64,000 bases of DNA from an uncultured Schumannella sp. (GCF_905479755.1 NZ_CAJQNT010000003.1:1-64000), one strand, 5' to 3'; shown: positions 20,532 through 29,088, counted from the first letter of the stretch. Numbers and translations: made by a program. Notes: a model not told the origin generated them from the letters alone.

Positions 20532-23370
20532 GGTCGTCCTCGGCGAAGGTGTCGGCGGGGTCTTCCCCGGGCAGCACGGCCGGACTCACGACGCGGCGGC
20601 GCGGGCCGGTCGGCAGCGCCAGCAGCACCGCGATGAGCAGGATCCCCGCCTGCCCCGCGAGTACCCCGCGCGCCAGCGCACCAAGCCCCTCGGCAGCCTC
20701 CGTCGACGATCGCGGAACCTCGGTGCGCCAGAGCGCACCCGAGGCGGTCTCACCGATCGCGACGAGCTGGGAGTTCGCGTCGAAGGCCTCGGTGATGCGC
20801 TGCGCCGTGCCGGCCGCGTCACCGGAGCTCGGCGGCAGCAGCACGTACCCGATCCCGAACTCCTCCAGGGCCGGGGCCGGGTCGAACCCGCCGAAGGAGG
20901 CGAGGTTTCCGGCCAACTCCGCGAGCCGCAGATCCTCCTCGGTGCGCGCGTCGTCGGCGATCGCCACGTCGGTGCTGTCGAGCGTCGAGGTCGCATCCAG
21001 CGTCGTGCCGGCGCCCCGTTCGATGCGCACGGCGATCGAGCCGTCGCCCTGGGCCCGGATCACGAGCGTGCCGAGGCCGGGATCGCCCGCCGCCTCCGCG
21101 GCGACGAGCGCGGGCAGCGTGCGCTCCCCCGCGCTCACCACGGGTGCGTTGTCGAGGGCCTGATGCACGATCGCGGGCGCAACGCCCAGCACGGCGAGCG
21201 CGATGACCACGCTCGTGGCGACGACGGAGAGCGGACGAAGCGCGTCGATCGCCACGACCGCGGCGGCCACGATCCCGAACCAGTAGAGACTCAAGCCCGA
21301 GCCCGGCCACGCGGTGGCCGCCGCGGCACCTGCCGCCGCGACATTGAGATGCGCCGCCGCGACCGCCGTCGCCAGTCCCACCACCCCGATGACGAGTGCG
21401 GGAATCGCGCGGCGGGCTCCCGGCAGCACGACGGCGAGCAGCGCGAGCACCCCGAGGGGCACCAGCAGCAGCGCCGGGAGCGCGATGCTCGCGAGCGCGG
21501 CGAGGGAGCCCTCGACACCGACCAGGCCGACCGCGGACGCCCAGGCGTCGAGACCCCCGGCCGGGCGCCCCAGCAACAACTCCCAGCCGCTCGGCGCCGC
21601 GAACGCGGCCGCAACGCCGGGATCGGCGAAGATCCCGAACGGCGTTCCGCGCGCGATCTGCACCACGGCGAGGGGGGCGAGCACGGCGAGGCCGAGCACC
21701 GGGATCCCCACCAGCCGCGCCGCGGAGCGCGGACGCACCGCCGCGGCGACGAGCACCAGGATGACCAGCGCGGGGGTGAGCGACGGGGCACTCGCCACCA
21801 CCGCCGCGAACAGCAGCGAGGCCCCGGCCGCGGCACTCCAGGAGCGCGCGGCTTCGATGCCGGCGAAGACCAGCCACGGGATGAGCACGTGGGCGAGCAG
21901 CGCCCCCGGCCGTCCATCCGTCAGGGCGAACAGGAGCGGCGGCGCCAGGCCCCAGAGCACGGCGGCGGCCAGCGGGGGCGCGGCCCGTTCACTGACTCGC
22001 GTCGCGCACCACCAGGCACCGAGCGCCGCGAGCGGCATGGCGGCGAACCAGAGGGCCACGATCGCGAGGGAGGGGCTCCACCAGGTGAGCGATCCGAGAA
22101 TCGCCAGGAGCGCGGTGAACGGGTCGGCCGGAGCCCAGCCGAGAATCGTGTCGGCGGGCTGTCCCACGACGTTCGACCAGAGCAGGCCGACGGTGTCGCT
22201 CACCGGGCGCAGCGCTCCCCCGGTGAGCGCCTCGGCGCCCACGAGTCGCCACAGCATCGCCGTGCCCAGGGCGGCGAGCACCACGAGCACGGCGACTCCG
22301 CCGCCGGCGACGAAGCTGGCGCGCACGATCTCGAGTCGCACCCCGCGCGCCTCGCGCTGACGCTCTCGCGTCGCGGCGCGACGTTCGCGCAGCTCCGCCC
22401 ACGACATGCGCAGCGGCGCGATCGCGGCCCAGCCGACGCGGCGCCCGCGTCGCAGGCGGATGCGGGCCCCGGGCACCGTTCCGTCGAACGCGGCCCGCAG
22501 CGCAGCCCCGATCTCGCCGAATACGGCCCCCGGACGCTTGGCCAGAAGCTGGCCGACCGCACGCAGAACGGCGGTCGGGAGGAGCGCGAGCCACAACACC
22601 GGCAGCGCCCAGCCGGGAGCCCAGACCAGGCGGCGGTGAAGCTGTGCGGTGCGCGCGAGTCGGCGCCGGGCGGAGGACGAGGCGGGGGTGCGCCTGGCCG
22701 CATCCTCGGGCGCCACAGCGCGCGCCACGTGCGCGCGCGCGACGCGGATGACGCGGTGTCCGGCGAGGCGAACGCGAACGCAGAAGTCGAGCCCGGCATC
22801 CACGTGCGGCAGGCCCGGATCGAACCCGCCGACCTCCGCGTAGACGGCACGGCGAACGAGCATTCCCGCGGTCTGAACGGCCAGGACATCGGGACCGCGA
22901 TCGTATTGCGCCTGGTCGAGCTCGTCCTCGACGAGCGGCACCGTGGCGCCCCACTTCGACACCGTTTCGCCGAAGGAGCGCAGCATCGCGCGGTCGTCGG
23001 GATCGACGAGTTTGGGGCCGGCCACCGCGACCGAGGGTGCGATCTCGAGCGCCGCCAGCAACCGCTCGAGCGCGTCGGGGGCGGGAACGCTGTCGTCGGT
23101 GAGCAGCCACAACCATTCGTCCCGCGACTCGGTCGGCCCGAGGGCGCGAAGCGCGGGTGCGAGAGCGTCCACGAGGCCCGCGCCGCGGGCCGAGACCTGC
23201 CGGGTCGGCGCGGCCGTGGCCAGCGCCTCGGTCATGCGCGTGTCGACCGCGGCATCCACCGTGACGACGGCGTCGAGGCGACGGGTCTGCGAACCCAGCG
23301 CCGCGAGCGCGCGGTCGAGACCGCGATCGTCGCGGCGGACGACCAGGATCGCGGTGACTCGGGGTTGCAT
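20524..23370 (-). CDS. Large GT2 glycosyltransferase with polytopic membrane domain
   Basis: A 948-residue protein. Residues 1-250 form a GT-A fold (VTAILVVRRDD, then TDDSVPAPDALERLL as the acidic motif). From about 330 onward there are about 12 membrane spans and a final extracytoplasmic domain. It is the large actinobacterial glycosyltransferase encoded between whiB and DUF5719; its acceptor is unknown, with a cell-wall polysaccharide likely. ATG 23370 was chosen because the GT fold starts at once; 21 residues of upstream extension look non-coding. Confidence 0.88.
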   Translation of the reverse strand: MQPRVTAILVVRRDDRGLDRALAALGSQTRRLDAVVTVDAAVDTRMTEALATAAPTRQVSARGAGLVDALAPALRALGPTESRDEWLWLLTDDSVPAPDALERLLAALEIAPSVAVAGPKLVDPDDRAMLRSFGETVSKWGATVPLVEDELDQAQYDRGPDVLAVQTAGMLVRRAVYAEVGGFDPGLPHVDAGLDFCVRVRLAGHRVIRVARAHVARAVAPEDAARRTPASSSARRRLARTAQLHRRLVWAPGWALPVLWLALLPTAVLRAVGQLLAKRPGAVFGEIGAALRAAFDGTVPGARIRLRRGRRVGWAAIAPLRMSWAELRERRAATRERQREARGVRLEIVRASFVAGGGVAVLVVLAALGTAMLWRLVGAEALTGGALRPVSDTVGLLWSNVVGQPADTILGWAPADPFTALLAILGSLTWWSPSLAIVALWFAAMPLAALGAWWCATRVSERAAPPLAAAVLWGLAPPLLFALTDGRPGALLAHVLIPWLVFAGIEAARSWSAAAGASLLFAAVVASAPSLTPALVILVLVAAAVRPRSAARLVGIPVLGLAVLAPLAVVQIARGTPFGIFADPGVAAAFAAPSGWELLLGRPAGGLDAWASAVGLVGVEGSLAALASIALPALLLVPLGVLALLAVVLPGARRAIPALVIGVVGLATAVAAAHLNVAAAGAAAATAWPGSGLSLYWFGIVAAAVVAIDALRPLSVVATSVVIALAVLGVAPAIVHQALDNAPVVSAGERTLPALVAAEAAGDPGLGTLVIRAQGDGSIAVRIERGAGTTLDATSTLDSTDVAIADDARTEEDLRLAELAGNLASFGGFDPAPALEEFGIGYVLLPPSSGDAAGTAQRITEAFDANSQLVAIGETASGALWRTEVPRSSTEAAEGLGALARGVLAGQAGILLIAVLLALPTGPRRRVVSPAVLPGEDPADTFAEDDHA

Positions 23371-23415
23371 CGAGTGAAGGCTAAGCGGGAGCGCCGCGCA
23401 CGGACCGGAAGACAC

Positions 23416-23442
23416 GCACGGCCCGGTGATCACTCACCGTGC
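23416..23442. terminator. Small stem-loop between whiB and the large GT2 gene
   Basis: GCACGG (23416-23421) and CCGTGC (23437-23442) form a 6-bp inverted repeat enclosing the palindrome GTGATCAC (23426-23433). It follows the whiB stop, so it could be a weak terminator/attenuator or an operator; there is no T-tract. Confidence 0.3.
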
Positions 23443-23465
23443 CCGACACCGGATGCGGGAACTGC

Positions 23466-23795
23466 TCAGGCACTGCGGCTGCGGCGCAGGCGACGCCGTT
23501 CGCGCTCGGAGAGGCCACCCCAGATGCCGAAGCGCTCGTCGTTGGCGAGAGCGTATTCGAGGCACTCGGACTTGACCTCGCACGTCGTGCAGATCTTCTT
23601 GGCGTCGCGGGTGGAGCCACCCTTTTCGGGGAAGAAGGCCTCGGGGTCGGTCTGGGCGCAGAGCGCATCGCTCTGCCAGGAGAGGGCGTTCTCGTCGTCG
23701 TCAACGGCCATCGGTCGCAGGCCCGGCACCCCCAGGCGCACCGGATCGACGAACCAGTCATTGGGGACATTGGGGCGATACTCGTTCGCGGCCAT
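23466..23795 (-). CDS. WhiB-family iron-sulfur regulator (WhiB2/WhmD-like)
   Basis: A 109-residue Wbl protein with four cluster-binding cysteines at C46, C69, C72 and C78 (CxxC then Cx5C), the turn GIWGG at 90-94 and a basic C-terminal tail. Neighbours (manA side, DUF3499, zincin-like protein) correspond to whiB2 of mycobacteria, a regulator of division. The ATG at 23795 has an ideal AGGAGG five bases upstream; an internal Met29 start would give the more usual short form but lacks such a site. Confidence 0.93.
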   Translation of the reverse strand: MAANEYRPNVPNDWFVDPVRLGVPGLRPMAVDDDENALSWQSDALCAQTDPEAFFPEKGGSTRDAKKICTTCEVKSECLEYALANDERFGIWGGLSERERRRLRRSRSA

Positions 23796-23860
23796 GTCAC
23801 CCTCCTCTCGCGACGCTCCCCCATGGTCGCACCCGCTCGGGCGCTACGTCGTTGCTGATA

Positions 23861-23889
23861 ATTACACCGTTGTGATTAGCCCACGTCAA
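23861..23889 (-). promoter_or_regulatory. Strong vegetative promoter of whiB with overlapping inverted repeat
   Basis: On the minus strand TTGACG (23884-23889), a 17-base spacer and TGTAAT (23861-23866) form the best sigma-70-type promoter noticed in the window. The predicted start is near 23854, giving a leader of about 60 bases. TAATCAC-AACG-GTGTAATTA, an imperfect inverted repeat, covers the spacer end and the -10, so a repressor or autoregulator could bind there. The patch is strikingly AT-rich for this genome. Confidence 0.7.
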
Positions 23890-23925
23890 GTCGCGCATCA
23901 TATTTAGTCGCACCGGTTTTGCCCG

Positions 23926-24906
23926 TTACGACGCGCCGGGCGTGTCGGCCGCGGCCAGTCGAGCCCGCCATGCGCTCTCGACCATCTCGTCGAGGGAGTG
24001 CCGCATGCGCCAGTCGAGGTCGCGGGCGGCGCGCTCGCCGGTCGCCACGATGCGCGCCGGATCGCCCGCGCGACGCGGCCCGATCTCGGGGGTGAAGTCC
24101 ATTCCGGTGACGCGGGCGACGGCCGTCATGATCTCGCGGACCGAGACGCCGTCCCCGCTCCCGAGGTTGTAGGCCGCCTCGATCGGCTCGCCCGCATCCA
24201 GCCGCCGCGCGGCCGCGACGTGCGCCAGCGCGAGGTCGGAGACGTGGATGTAGTCGCGCACGTTCGTGCCGTCGGGGGTCGGGTAGTCATCCCCGTTGAT
24301 CCGGGGAGTCCGCCCGTCGACCAGGGCATCGAAGACGAGCGGGAAGAGGTTGTGCGGGCTGGTGTCGTAGACGGCCGGATCGCCAGAGCCCACGACATTG
24401 AAGTAGCGCAGGCTCGTGTGGCGCAGCCCGGTGGAGACCGCGAGGTCGCGTAGCAGCCACTCGCCGATGAGCTTCGACTCCCCGTACGGCGACTGCGGGT
24501 TCTTGGCGGTCTCCTCGGTGACGAGGTCGACATCCGGCGTGCCGAACACGGCGGCGCTCGAGGAGAACACGACCCGATCGATGCCGCGGTCGACGGCGGC
24601 GGCGAGGAGCCGCGCGAACCCGGTGACGTTCTGCTCGTAGGTGTGCAGCGGCCTCTGAACCGAGACGCCCGCGTACTTGAAACCCGCGAGATGGATGATT
24701 CCGGTCACTTGGTGGTCTTCGAGGGTGCGCTCGACGAGTCCGCCGTCCAGGATGCTGCCGCGCACGAATGGCGTCCCGGCGGGCACGAAGCTCTCGTGTC
24801 CACTCGACAGGTCGTCGAGGACGACGCAGCCCATGTCGGCCTCGAGGAGTGCGCGCGCGACGTGCGCGCCGATATAGCCGGCGCCGCCGGTGACAAGCCA
24901 GGTCAT
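23926..24906 (-). CDS. galE: UDP-glucose 4-epimerase
   Basis: A 326-residue extended SDR enzyme with GGAGYIGAHVARAL at the N-terminus (NAD site), SSSAAVFG and the catalytic YxxxK in SPYGESK. It interconverts UDP-glucose and UDP-galactose and so feeds galactose to cell-wall glycans. Length is normal. TAACCT lies six bases before the ATG and overlaps the stop of the upstream 38-codon gene, which suggests a leaderless transcript of its own. It stands outside the main glycan island. Confidence 0.93.
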   Translation of the reverse strand: MTWLVTGGAGYIGAHVARALLEADMGCVVLDDLSSGHESFVPAGTPFVRGSILDGGLVERTLEDHQVTGIIHLAGFKYAGVSVQRPLHTYEQNVTGFARLLAAAVDRGIDRVVFSSSAAVFGTPDVDLVTEETAKNPQSPYGESKLIGEWLLRDLAVSTGLRHTSLRYFNVVGSGDPAVYDTSPHNLFPLVFDALVDGRTPRINGDDYPTPDGTNVRDYIHVSDLALAHVAAARRLDAGEPIEAAYNLGSGDGVSVREIMTAVARVTGMDFTPEIGPRRAGDPARIVATGERAARDLDWRMRHSLDEMVESAWRARLAAADTPGAS

Positions 24907-24912
24907 GGCTTC

Positions 24913-24918
24913 AGGTTA
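24913..24918 (-). promoter_or_regulatory. Leaderless -10 (TAACCT) of galE
   Basis: TAACCT-N6-ATG on the minus strand, the same geometry as at other leaderless starts in this window. The last three bases of the small membrane peptide gene lie within it. No convincing -35 is visible. Confidence 0.5.
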
Positions 24919-25032
24919 CTGGGGCAGCCGCGTGGGAGTGCGCCGGTAGCCGTCACGGAGCGTGACGACGATCGTGGCAACGACGGAGGCGAACGCCGCG
25001 CCGCCGAGCAACGAGAGGAGAAGAATGGTCAT
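24916..25032 (-). CDS. 38-residue single-span membrane peptide
   Basis: A short gene (ATG 25032, TAA 24916) encoding a hydrophobic helix at residues 2-24 and a basic tail ending YRRTPTRLPQ. Similar peptides with a 'DGYRRxPT' tail are recalled from other Microbacteriaceae, where they are annotated as hypothetical. It diverges from the GlxA-type regulator across 81 bases and precedes galE. A longer in-frame reading runs antisense through the regulator and is not credible. Function unknown. Confidence 0.65.
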   Translation of the reverse strand: MTILLLSLLGGAAFASVVATIVVTLRDGYRRTPTRLPQ

Positions 25033-25060
25033 GGCAGAAAATCTATGGATTGCGAGAAAG

Positions 25061-25084
25061 TGCCGCGAGTGGCAGGATTGCCAC
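25061..25084. promoter_or_regulatory. Candidate operator for the GlxA/AdpA-type regulator
   Basis: GTGGCA (25069-25074) and TGCCAC (25079-25084) form a perfect 6-bp inverted repeat with a 4-base centre; a further TGCC at 25061 makes a second overlapping pair. TGGCAGGATT inside it matches the Streptomyces AdpA consensus TGGCSNGWWY at nine of ten positions. It lies between the divergent regulator and membrane-peptide genes, where an autoregulatory site is expected. Confidence 0.45.
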
Positions 25085-25113
25085 AGTTCATCGATTTCCC
25101 GCCAGGAGGCGTC

Positions 25114-26067
25114 GTGTTGAAAAAAGTGGTCCTGCTCGCGATTCCCGGCGTCGCGCCGTTCGAGTTCGGCGTCATCTGCGAGGTGTTCGGGATCGACCGC
25201 AGCGACAGCGGCGCCCCCCGGTTCGAGTTCGCCATCGCGACCGCCGAACCGGGCCCGGTGCGCACGAGTCTCGGCTTCGACATGATCGTCACGCAGGATC
25301 TGTCGGTCGCCGCCGAGGCCGACCTGGTCGCCGTCACCGCCCAGGCCATCGGGCCGATCGACGAGCGCTACCTCGAGGCCATCCGCGCCGCCGAGGCGCG
25401 CGGCGCCTGGGTGCTGAGCGTCTGCAGCGGCGCGTTCGTGCTCGCCCAGGCGGGCATCCTCGACGGTCGCCGTTCGACGACGCACTGGATGTACTCGGAT
25501 CGCCTGGAGCGCGAGTACCCCGAGACCGCCGTCGACGCCGACGTGCTCTACGTCGACGACCGCAAGGTGGTCACCGGGGCGGGGACGGCGGCGGGCATCG
25601 ACGCGGCGCTCCACGTGGTGCGGGTCGAGCACGGCGTCGCCGCGACGAACGTGATCGCGCGGCGCATGGTGGTGCCGCCGCAGCGCGACGGCGGGCAGGC
25701 ACAGTTCATCCCCAGCCCGGTCGCCGCGGTCAAAGACGACTCGCTCGCCGGCATCCTCGAATGGATGCTCGGCCATCTCGACGAGGACCTCACGATCGAG
25801 CAGCTCGCGCGTCGCGCGCTCATGTCGACCCGGACCTTCGCAAGGCGCTTTCGGGCCGAAGTCGGTGAGACGCCGGCGGCCTGGCTCAACTCGCAGCGCA
25901 TCCTGCGCGCCCGTCAACTGCTGGAGGAAAGCACCGAAGGCCTCGAGCAGATCGCGCAGCTCGTCGGCTTCGGCACCGCGGCGGTGATGCGCCACCACTT
26001 CCTCAAGACGCTGCAGACGACGCCGACCGGCTACCGCCGGGCCTTCGGCGAGCGCGACAGCGCGTGA
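25114..26067 (+). CDS. GlxA family transcriptional regulator (DJ-1/PfpI + AraC)
   Basis: A 317-residue regulator starting at GTG 25114 behind CCAGGAGGC. Residues 1-185 form a DJ-1/PfpI-like domain with the nucleophile-elbow Cys104 in SVCSGAF. Residues 215-310 hold the AraC-type double helix-turn-helix (LTIEQLARRALMSTRTFARRF; IAQLVGFGTAAVMRHHF). This is the architecture of Streptomyces AdpA. The target genes are unknown; the divergent 38-codon gene and the regulator itself are the first candidates. An upstream in-frame extension was rejected because it is antisense to galE. Confidence 0.93.
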   Translation: MLKKVVLLAIPGVAPFEFGVICEVFGIDRSDSGAPRFEFAIATAEPGPVRTSLGFDMIVTQDLSVAAEADLVAVTAQAIGPIDERYLEAIRAAEARGAWVLSVCSGAFVLAQAGILDGRRSTTHWMYSDRLEREYPETAVDADVLYVDDRKVVTGAGTAAGIDAALHVVRVEHGVAATNVIARRMVVPPQRDGGQAQFIPSPVAAVKDDSLAGILEWMLGHLDEDLTIEQLARRALMSTRTFARRFRAEVGETPAAWLNSQRILRARQLLEESTEGLEQIAQLVGFGTAAVMRHHFLKTLQTTPTGYRRAFGERDSA

Positions 26068-26082
26068 CCGGTAGCGCCGCGC

Positions 26083-27183
26083 TCAGGACGCGACGATGAG
26101 AGTCCCGCCGCCCGAGACGGCGAGGCTCGACTCGTCGTCCAGGTACGCGCTCGACCCGGCGGCGAGCGTGTGGTCGCCGAGTCGGATCTCGCCGTCGAGC
26201 GCGAGCGCGATCGCCGGGCCGGCAAGCGGGAGCGTCACGCCACGGTGCAGCGCGGCGTCATTCACCACCGTGAGGCGGAAGTCCGGCACGTCGGGTCGAT
26301 AGACGCGCACGCCGGGTTCGGGCTCCTCGGGCGCGAGATACGGCGCGGGCAGCGGCCGGAAGTCGAGCACGCTGAGCAGTTCCGGCACGTCGACGTGCTT
26401 GGGGGTGAGGCCCCCGCGCAGCACGTTGTCGCTCGCCGCCATCAGCTCGATGCCGAGGCCCTCGAGATAGGCGTGGATGTTGCCCGCTGGAAGGTAGAGC
26501 ACCTCGCCGGGCGTCAGCACCACGGTGTGCAGCAGCAGGGAGATCACGATGCCCGGGTCGCCCGGGTAGTGCCCGGCGAGGCCGCGCACGGTGTGCCACG
26601 ACGGCCCCTCGCACACCGCGGACGCCTCGACGACGGCCGCGATCAGCTCGTCGACGCCCTCGCCTCGCGAAATCAGCCACTCGAAAGCACCGCGCAACGC
26701 CGCGTCGTCCGGGAGTCGCTCCAACAGCGCGGCGATGCGCGCATCGTGGGCGACCGGAGCAAGCACCGAGCGGGTCTCGGCGACGGGACGGAATCCGCTC
26801 AGTGCTCGGAACTCCCCCGAGAGCGCGAAGATCAGCTCGGGCTTGTGGTGAACGTCTTTGTAGTTGCGGAACGGGGCGTCGAGGGGGACCCCCGCAGCGT
26901 TCTCCCGTTCGAATCCGGCTCGAGCCTGGTCGGGTGTCGGATGCGCCTGGAGCGAGAGCGGAGCCCCCGCCGCGAGCACCTTCAGCAGGAACGGCAGCGG
27001 CCGTGCCACCACGTCGGGCAGCGTGCGGTCCTCGCCGACGAGGCGCGCGGGCGATCCGGGGTGGGTTCCCAACCAGAGCTCGGCCTCCGGGCCTCCGCTC
27101 GGTGTGCGCCCCAGAAGCTCCGCGATCGCGGTGTGAGAGCCCCAGGCGTAGTCGCGCGGGGTGTTGGTGATTTCGACGAACAC
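26083..27183 (-). CDS. manA: Mannose-6-phosphate isomerase, class I
   Basis: A 366-residue cupin-fold isomerase that links fructose-6-P and mannose-6-P. Zinc-site motifs are LQAHP (Q, H), KPELIFAL (E) and PAGNIHAYLEG (H), with the class I signature AASDNVLRGG. It starts at GTG 27183 after AAGGAGAGTCC; longer readings are antisense to the next gene. It is the entry point for GDP-mannose, which the gmd genes of the island need; no manB or manC gene is in the window. It ends 16 bases from the regulator stop (convergent). Confidence 0.95.
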   Translation of the reverse strand: MFVEITNTPRDYAWGSHTAIAELLGRTPSGGPEAELWLGTHPGSPARLVGEDRTLPDVVARPLPFLLKVLAAGAPLSLQAHPTPDQARAGFERENAAGVPLDAPFRNYKDVHHKPELIFALSGEFRALSGFRPVAETRSVLAPVAHDARIAALLERLPDDAALRGAFEWLISRGEGVDELIAAVVEASAVCEGPSWHTVRGLAGHYPGDPGIVISLLLHTVVLTPGEVLYLPAGNIHAYLEGLGIELMAASDNVLRGGLTPKHVDVPELLSVLDFRPLPAPYLAPEEPEPGVRVYRPDVPDFRLTVVNDAALHRGVTLPLAGPAIALALDGEIRLGDHTLAAGSSAYLDDESSLAVSGGGTLIVAS

Positions 27184-27291
27184 GGACTCTCCTTGGCAGG
27201 GTGGCGTTGCACCAAAGTACCAATCACCTTGGGTGCACCGGGGCGCGCGCGTAGGCTCCGGATGTTCGACGACGACATCGCGGAGGCCACC

Positions 27292-28470
27292 ATGACGTTC
27301 ACCCCCCTGCTCAGCGACTTCTACGGGTTCGAGGCCCAGCTGACCGAGCCGGAGAAGGAGGCGCTCGCCGGGCTTCGCGCCTGGCTCGAGGCGGACGTCG
27401 CGCCGGTCGTCGACGAGCACTGGGAGCGCGCCGAGTTCCCGCGCCATCTGCTCCCCGCCTTCCACGCCCAGCCGGTGTTCGGCATGCAGTGGGACGAGAC
27501 GACGTCCTTCGACAACTCGGCCCTGTACCGCGGCTGGACCGCGCTCGAGATGTCCCGAGTGGATGCCTCGATCTCGACCTACGTGGGCGTGCAGAACGGC
27601 CTTGCGATGGGCTCGATCGGCGTCGCCGGCAGCGCCGAGCAGCGCGCCGAATGGCTGCCGAAGCTCGCTCGCGGCGAGGTGATCGGGGCGTTCGGGTTGA
27701 CCGAGCCGCTCTCCGGATCCGACTCGGCGCGGGGCCTTCGCACGACGGCGACGCGCGAGGGCGACGAGTGGGTGCTGAACGGCGCGAAGCGCTGGATCGG
27801 CAACGCCACCTTCAGTGACATCACCGTGATCTGGGCGAAGGACACCGCCGACGGGCAGGTGAAAGGCTTCATCGTGCCGACCTCCACTCCCGGCTACGTC
27901 GCCACCAAGATCGAGAACAAGATCGCGCTGCGCATGGTGCAGAACGCCGACATCACCCTCACCGACGTCCGCGTCCCGGAGGAGCTGCGACTGCAGAACG
28001 CGAACTCGTTTCGCGACACCGCGGCCGTGCTGCGGCTCACCCGGGCCGAGGTGGCCTGGGCGGCCGTCGGAGTCTCGGTCGGCGCGTTCGAGGCGGCGCT
28101 GCGCTACGCGACCGAGCGTGAGCAGTTCGGCAAGCCGATCGCCAGCCACCAGCTCATCCAGCAGCACCTGGCGAACATGATGGGCAACATCACCGCCTCG
28201 ATCGCGATGTGCACGCGCGTCTCGCTCATGCTCGACGAGGGCACCCAGAAAGACGAGCACGCGGCGCTCGCGAAGGCCTTCGCCACCACGCGGATGCGCG
28301 AGACGGTCGCGTGGGCCCGCGAGTCGATGGGCGGCAACGGCATCGTGCTCGGCTACGGGGCCGCGCGCCACTTCGCCGACGCCGAAGCGCTGTACAGCTA
28401 CGAGGGCACGAAGGAGATGAACTCCCTCATCGTGGGTCGCGCCCTGACCGGTGTCGCCGCGTTCGTGTAG
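27292..28470 (+). CDS. Acyl-CoA dehydrogenase (glutaryl-CoA dehydrogenase-like)
   Basis: A 392-residue FAD enzyme. FGLTEPLSGSD and WIGNATFSDI are flavin/substrate-loop motifs. The C-terminal YSYEGTKEMNSLIVGR places the catalytic glutamate where glutaryl-CoA and isobutyryl-type members have it. The exact acyl-CoA is not clear. ATG 27292 has GCGGAGG upstream; an in-frame ATG at 27262 lies four bases after TAGGCT (27252-27257), a likely -10. The 108-base divergent region to manA holds a loose inverted repeat GCACC...GGTGC (27209-27236). It is unrelated to the glycan genes. Confidence 0.92.
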   Translation: MTFTPLLSDFYGFEAQLTEPEKEALAGLRAWLEADVAPVVDEHWERAEFPRHLLPAFHAQPVFGMQWDETTSFDNSALYRGWTALEMSRVDASISTYVGVQNGLAMGSIGVAGSAEQRAEWLPKLARGEVIGAFGLTEPLSGSDSARGLRTTATREGDEWVLNGAKRWIGNATFSDITVIWAKDTADGQVKGFIVPTSTPGYVATKIENKIALRMVQNADITLTDVRVPEELRLQNANSFRDTAAVLRLTRAEVAWAAVGVSVGAFEAALRYATEREQFGKPIASHQLIQQHLANMMGNITASIAMCTRVSLMLDEGTQKDEHAALAKAFATTRMRETVAWARESMGGNGIVLGYGAARHFADAEALYSYEGTKEMNSLIVGRALTGVAAFV

Positions 28471-28493
28471 TGCGCCGCCGCGACGGAGTTCGC

Positions 28494-28499
28494 TAGCCT
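28494..28499 (+). promoter_or_regulatory. Candidate -10 (TAGCCT) before the cupin gene
   Basis: TAGCCT, 50 bases before the ATG, is the likely -10 at the start of the plus-strand glycan genes. The -35 region is not convincing. Confidence 0.35.
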
Positions 28500-28548
28500 G
28501 GGCACCCGTCGCCTCCCAGGACGACGGCGACAACTCGAGGAGCCCCCC

Positions 28549-29088
28549 ATGACGCAGACGCCATCCAAATTCGGCGAGCGCGACGTCCAAACCGTCACCA
28601 AGACGGGTCAGTCCGTGGTGCCCACGATCGACGGCGTCAAGACGCGGTCGACCACGAACCACGTCGATCACCGCGGCAGCGTGTTCGAAATCTTCGAAGG
28701 CGAGAACGACTTCTTCGAGACCCCGCTCGTCTACGCGTACCAGTTCTCCGTACGTCCGCACCTCATGAAGGGGTGGGGCGTCCACGACCACAAGCTGGAC
28801 CGTTACACGATCATCTCCGGCGAGATCGTGCTGTTCCTCTGGGATGCCCGCCCCGAGTCGCCCACCCGAGACATCGTCCAGCGCGTCGTGATGTCAGACC
28901 GCGCGGTTCGCCAGGTGATCATCCCGACCGGCGTCTGGCACATCTCAGTCAACCTCGGCGACGAAGAGGCGCGACTGATCAACTTCCCCACCGACGTGTA
29001 CCACCACGAAGCGCCGGATCGTCGGCTGCTCGCATGGGACCACCCGGATGTCCCCATCCGCATCGCCGACCATCTCCCGAAGTTTTGA
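28549..29088 (+). CDS. RmlC-like cupin protein, dTDP-4-dehydrorhamnose 3,5-epimerase related
   Basis: A 179-residue single-domain cupin of the RmlC fold. It keeps a glycine-rich HRGSVFEIFEG start, HLMKGWGVHDHKLDRYT and PTGVWHISVNLGDEEA, as in 3,5-epimerase-family proteins. The canonical GIHF of RmlC is changed to GWGVHDHK, and a true rmlC is encoded at 54091-54681. It may epimerise another keto-sugar or be a non-catalytic homologue. GAGGAG precedes the ATG. The following GT2 gene overlaps its stop. Confidence 0.75.
   Translation: MTQTPSKFGERDVQTVTKTGQSVVPTIDGVKTRSTTNHVDHRGSVFEIFEGENDFFETPLVYAYQFSVRPHLMKGWGVHDHKLDRYTIISGEIVLFLWDARPESPTRDIVQRVVMSDRAVRQVIIPTGVWHISVNLGDEEARLINFPTDVYHHEAPDRRLLAWDHPDVPIRIADHLPKF

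Noticed and set aside
19891-23907. 1338-residue reading opposite DUF5719 and the large GT2 gene
   Set aside because: Arg/Pro/Gly-rich, no domains, fully antisense to two recognised genes and running through the whiB region.
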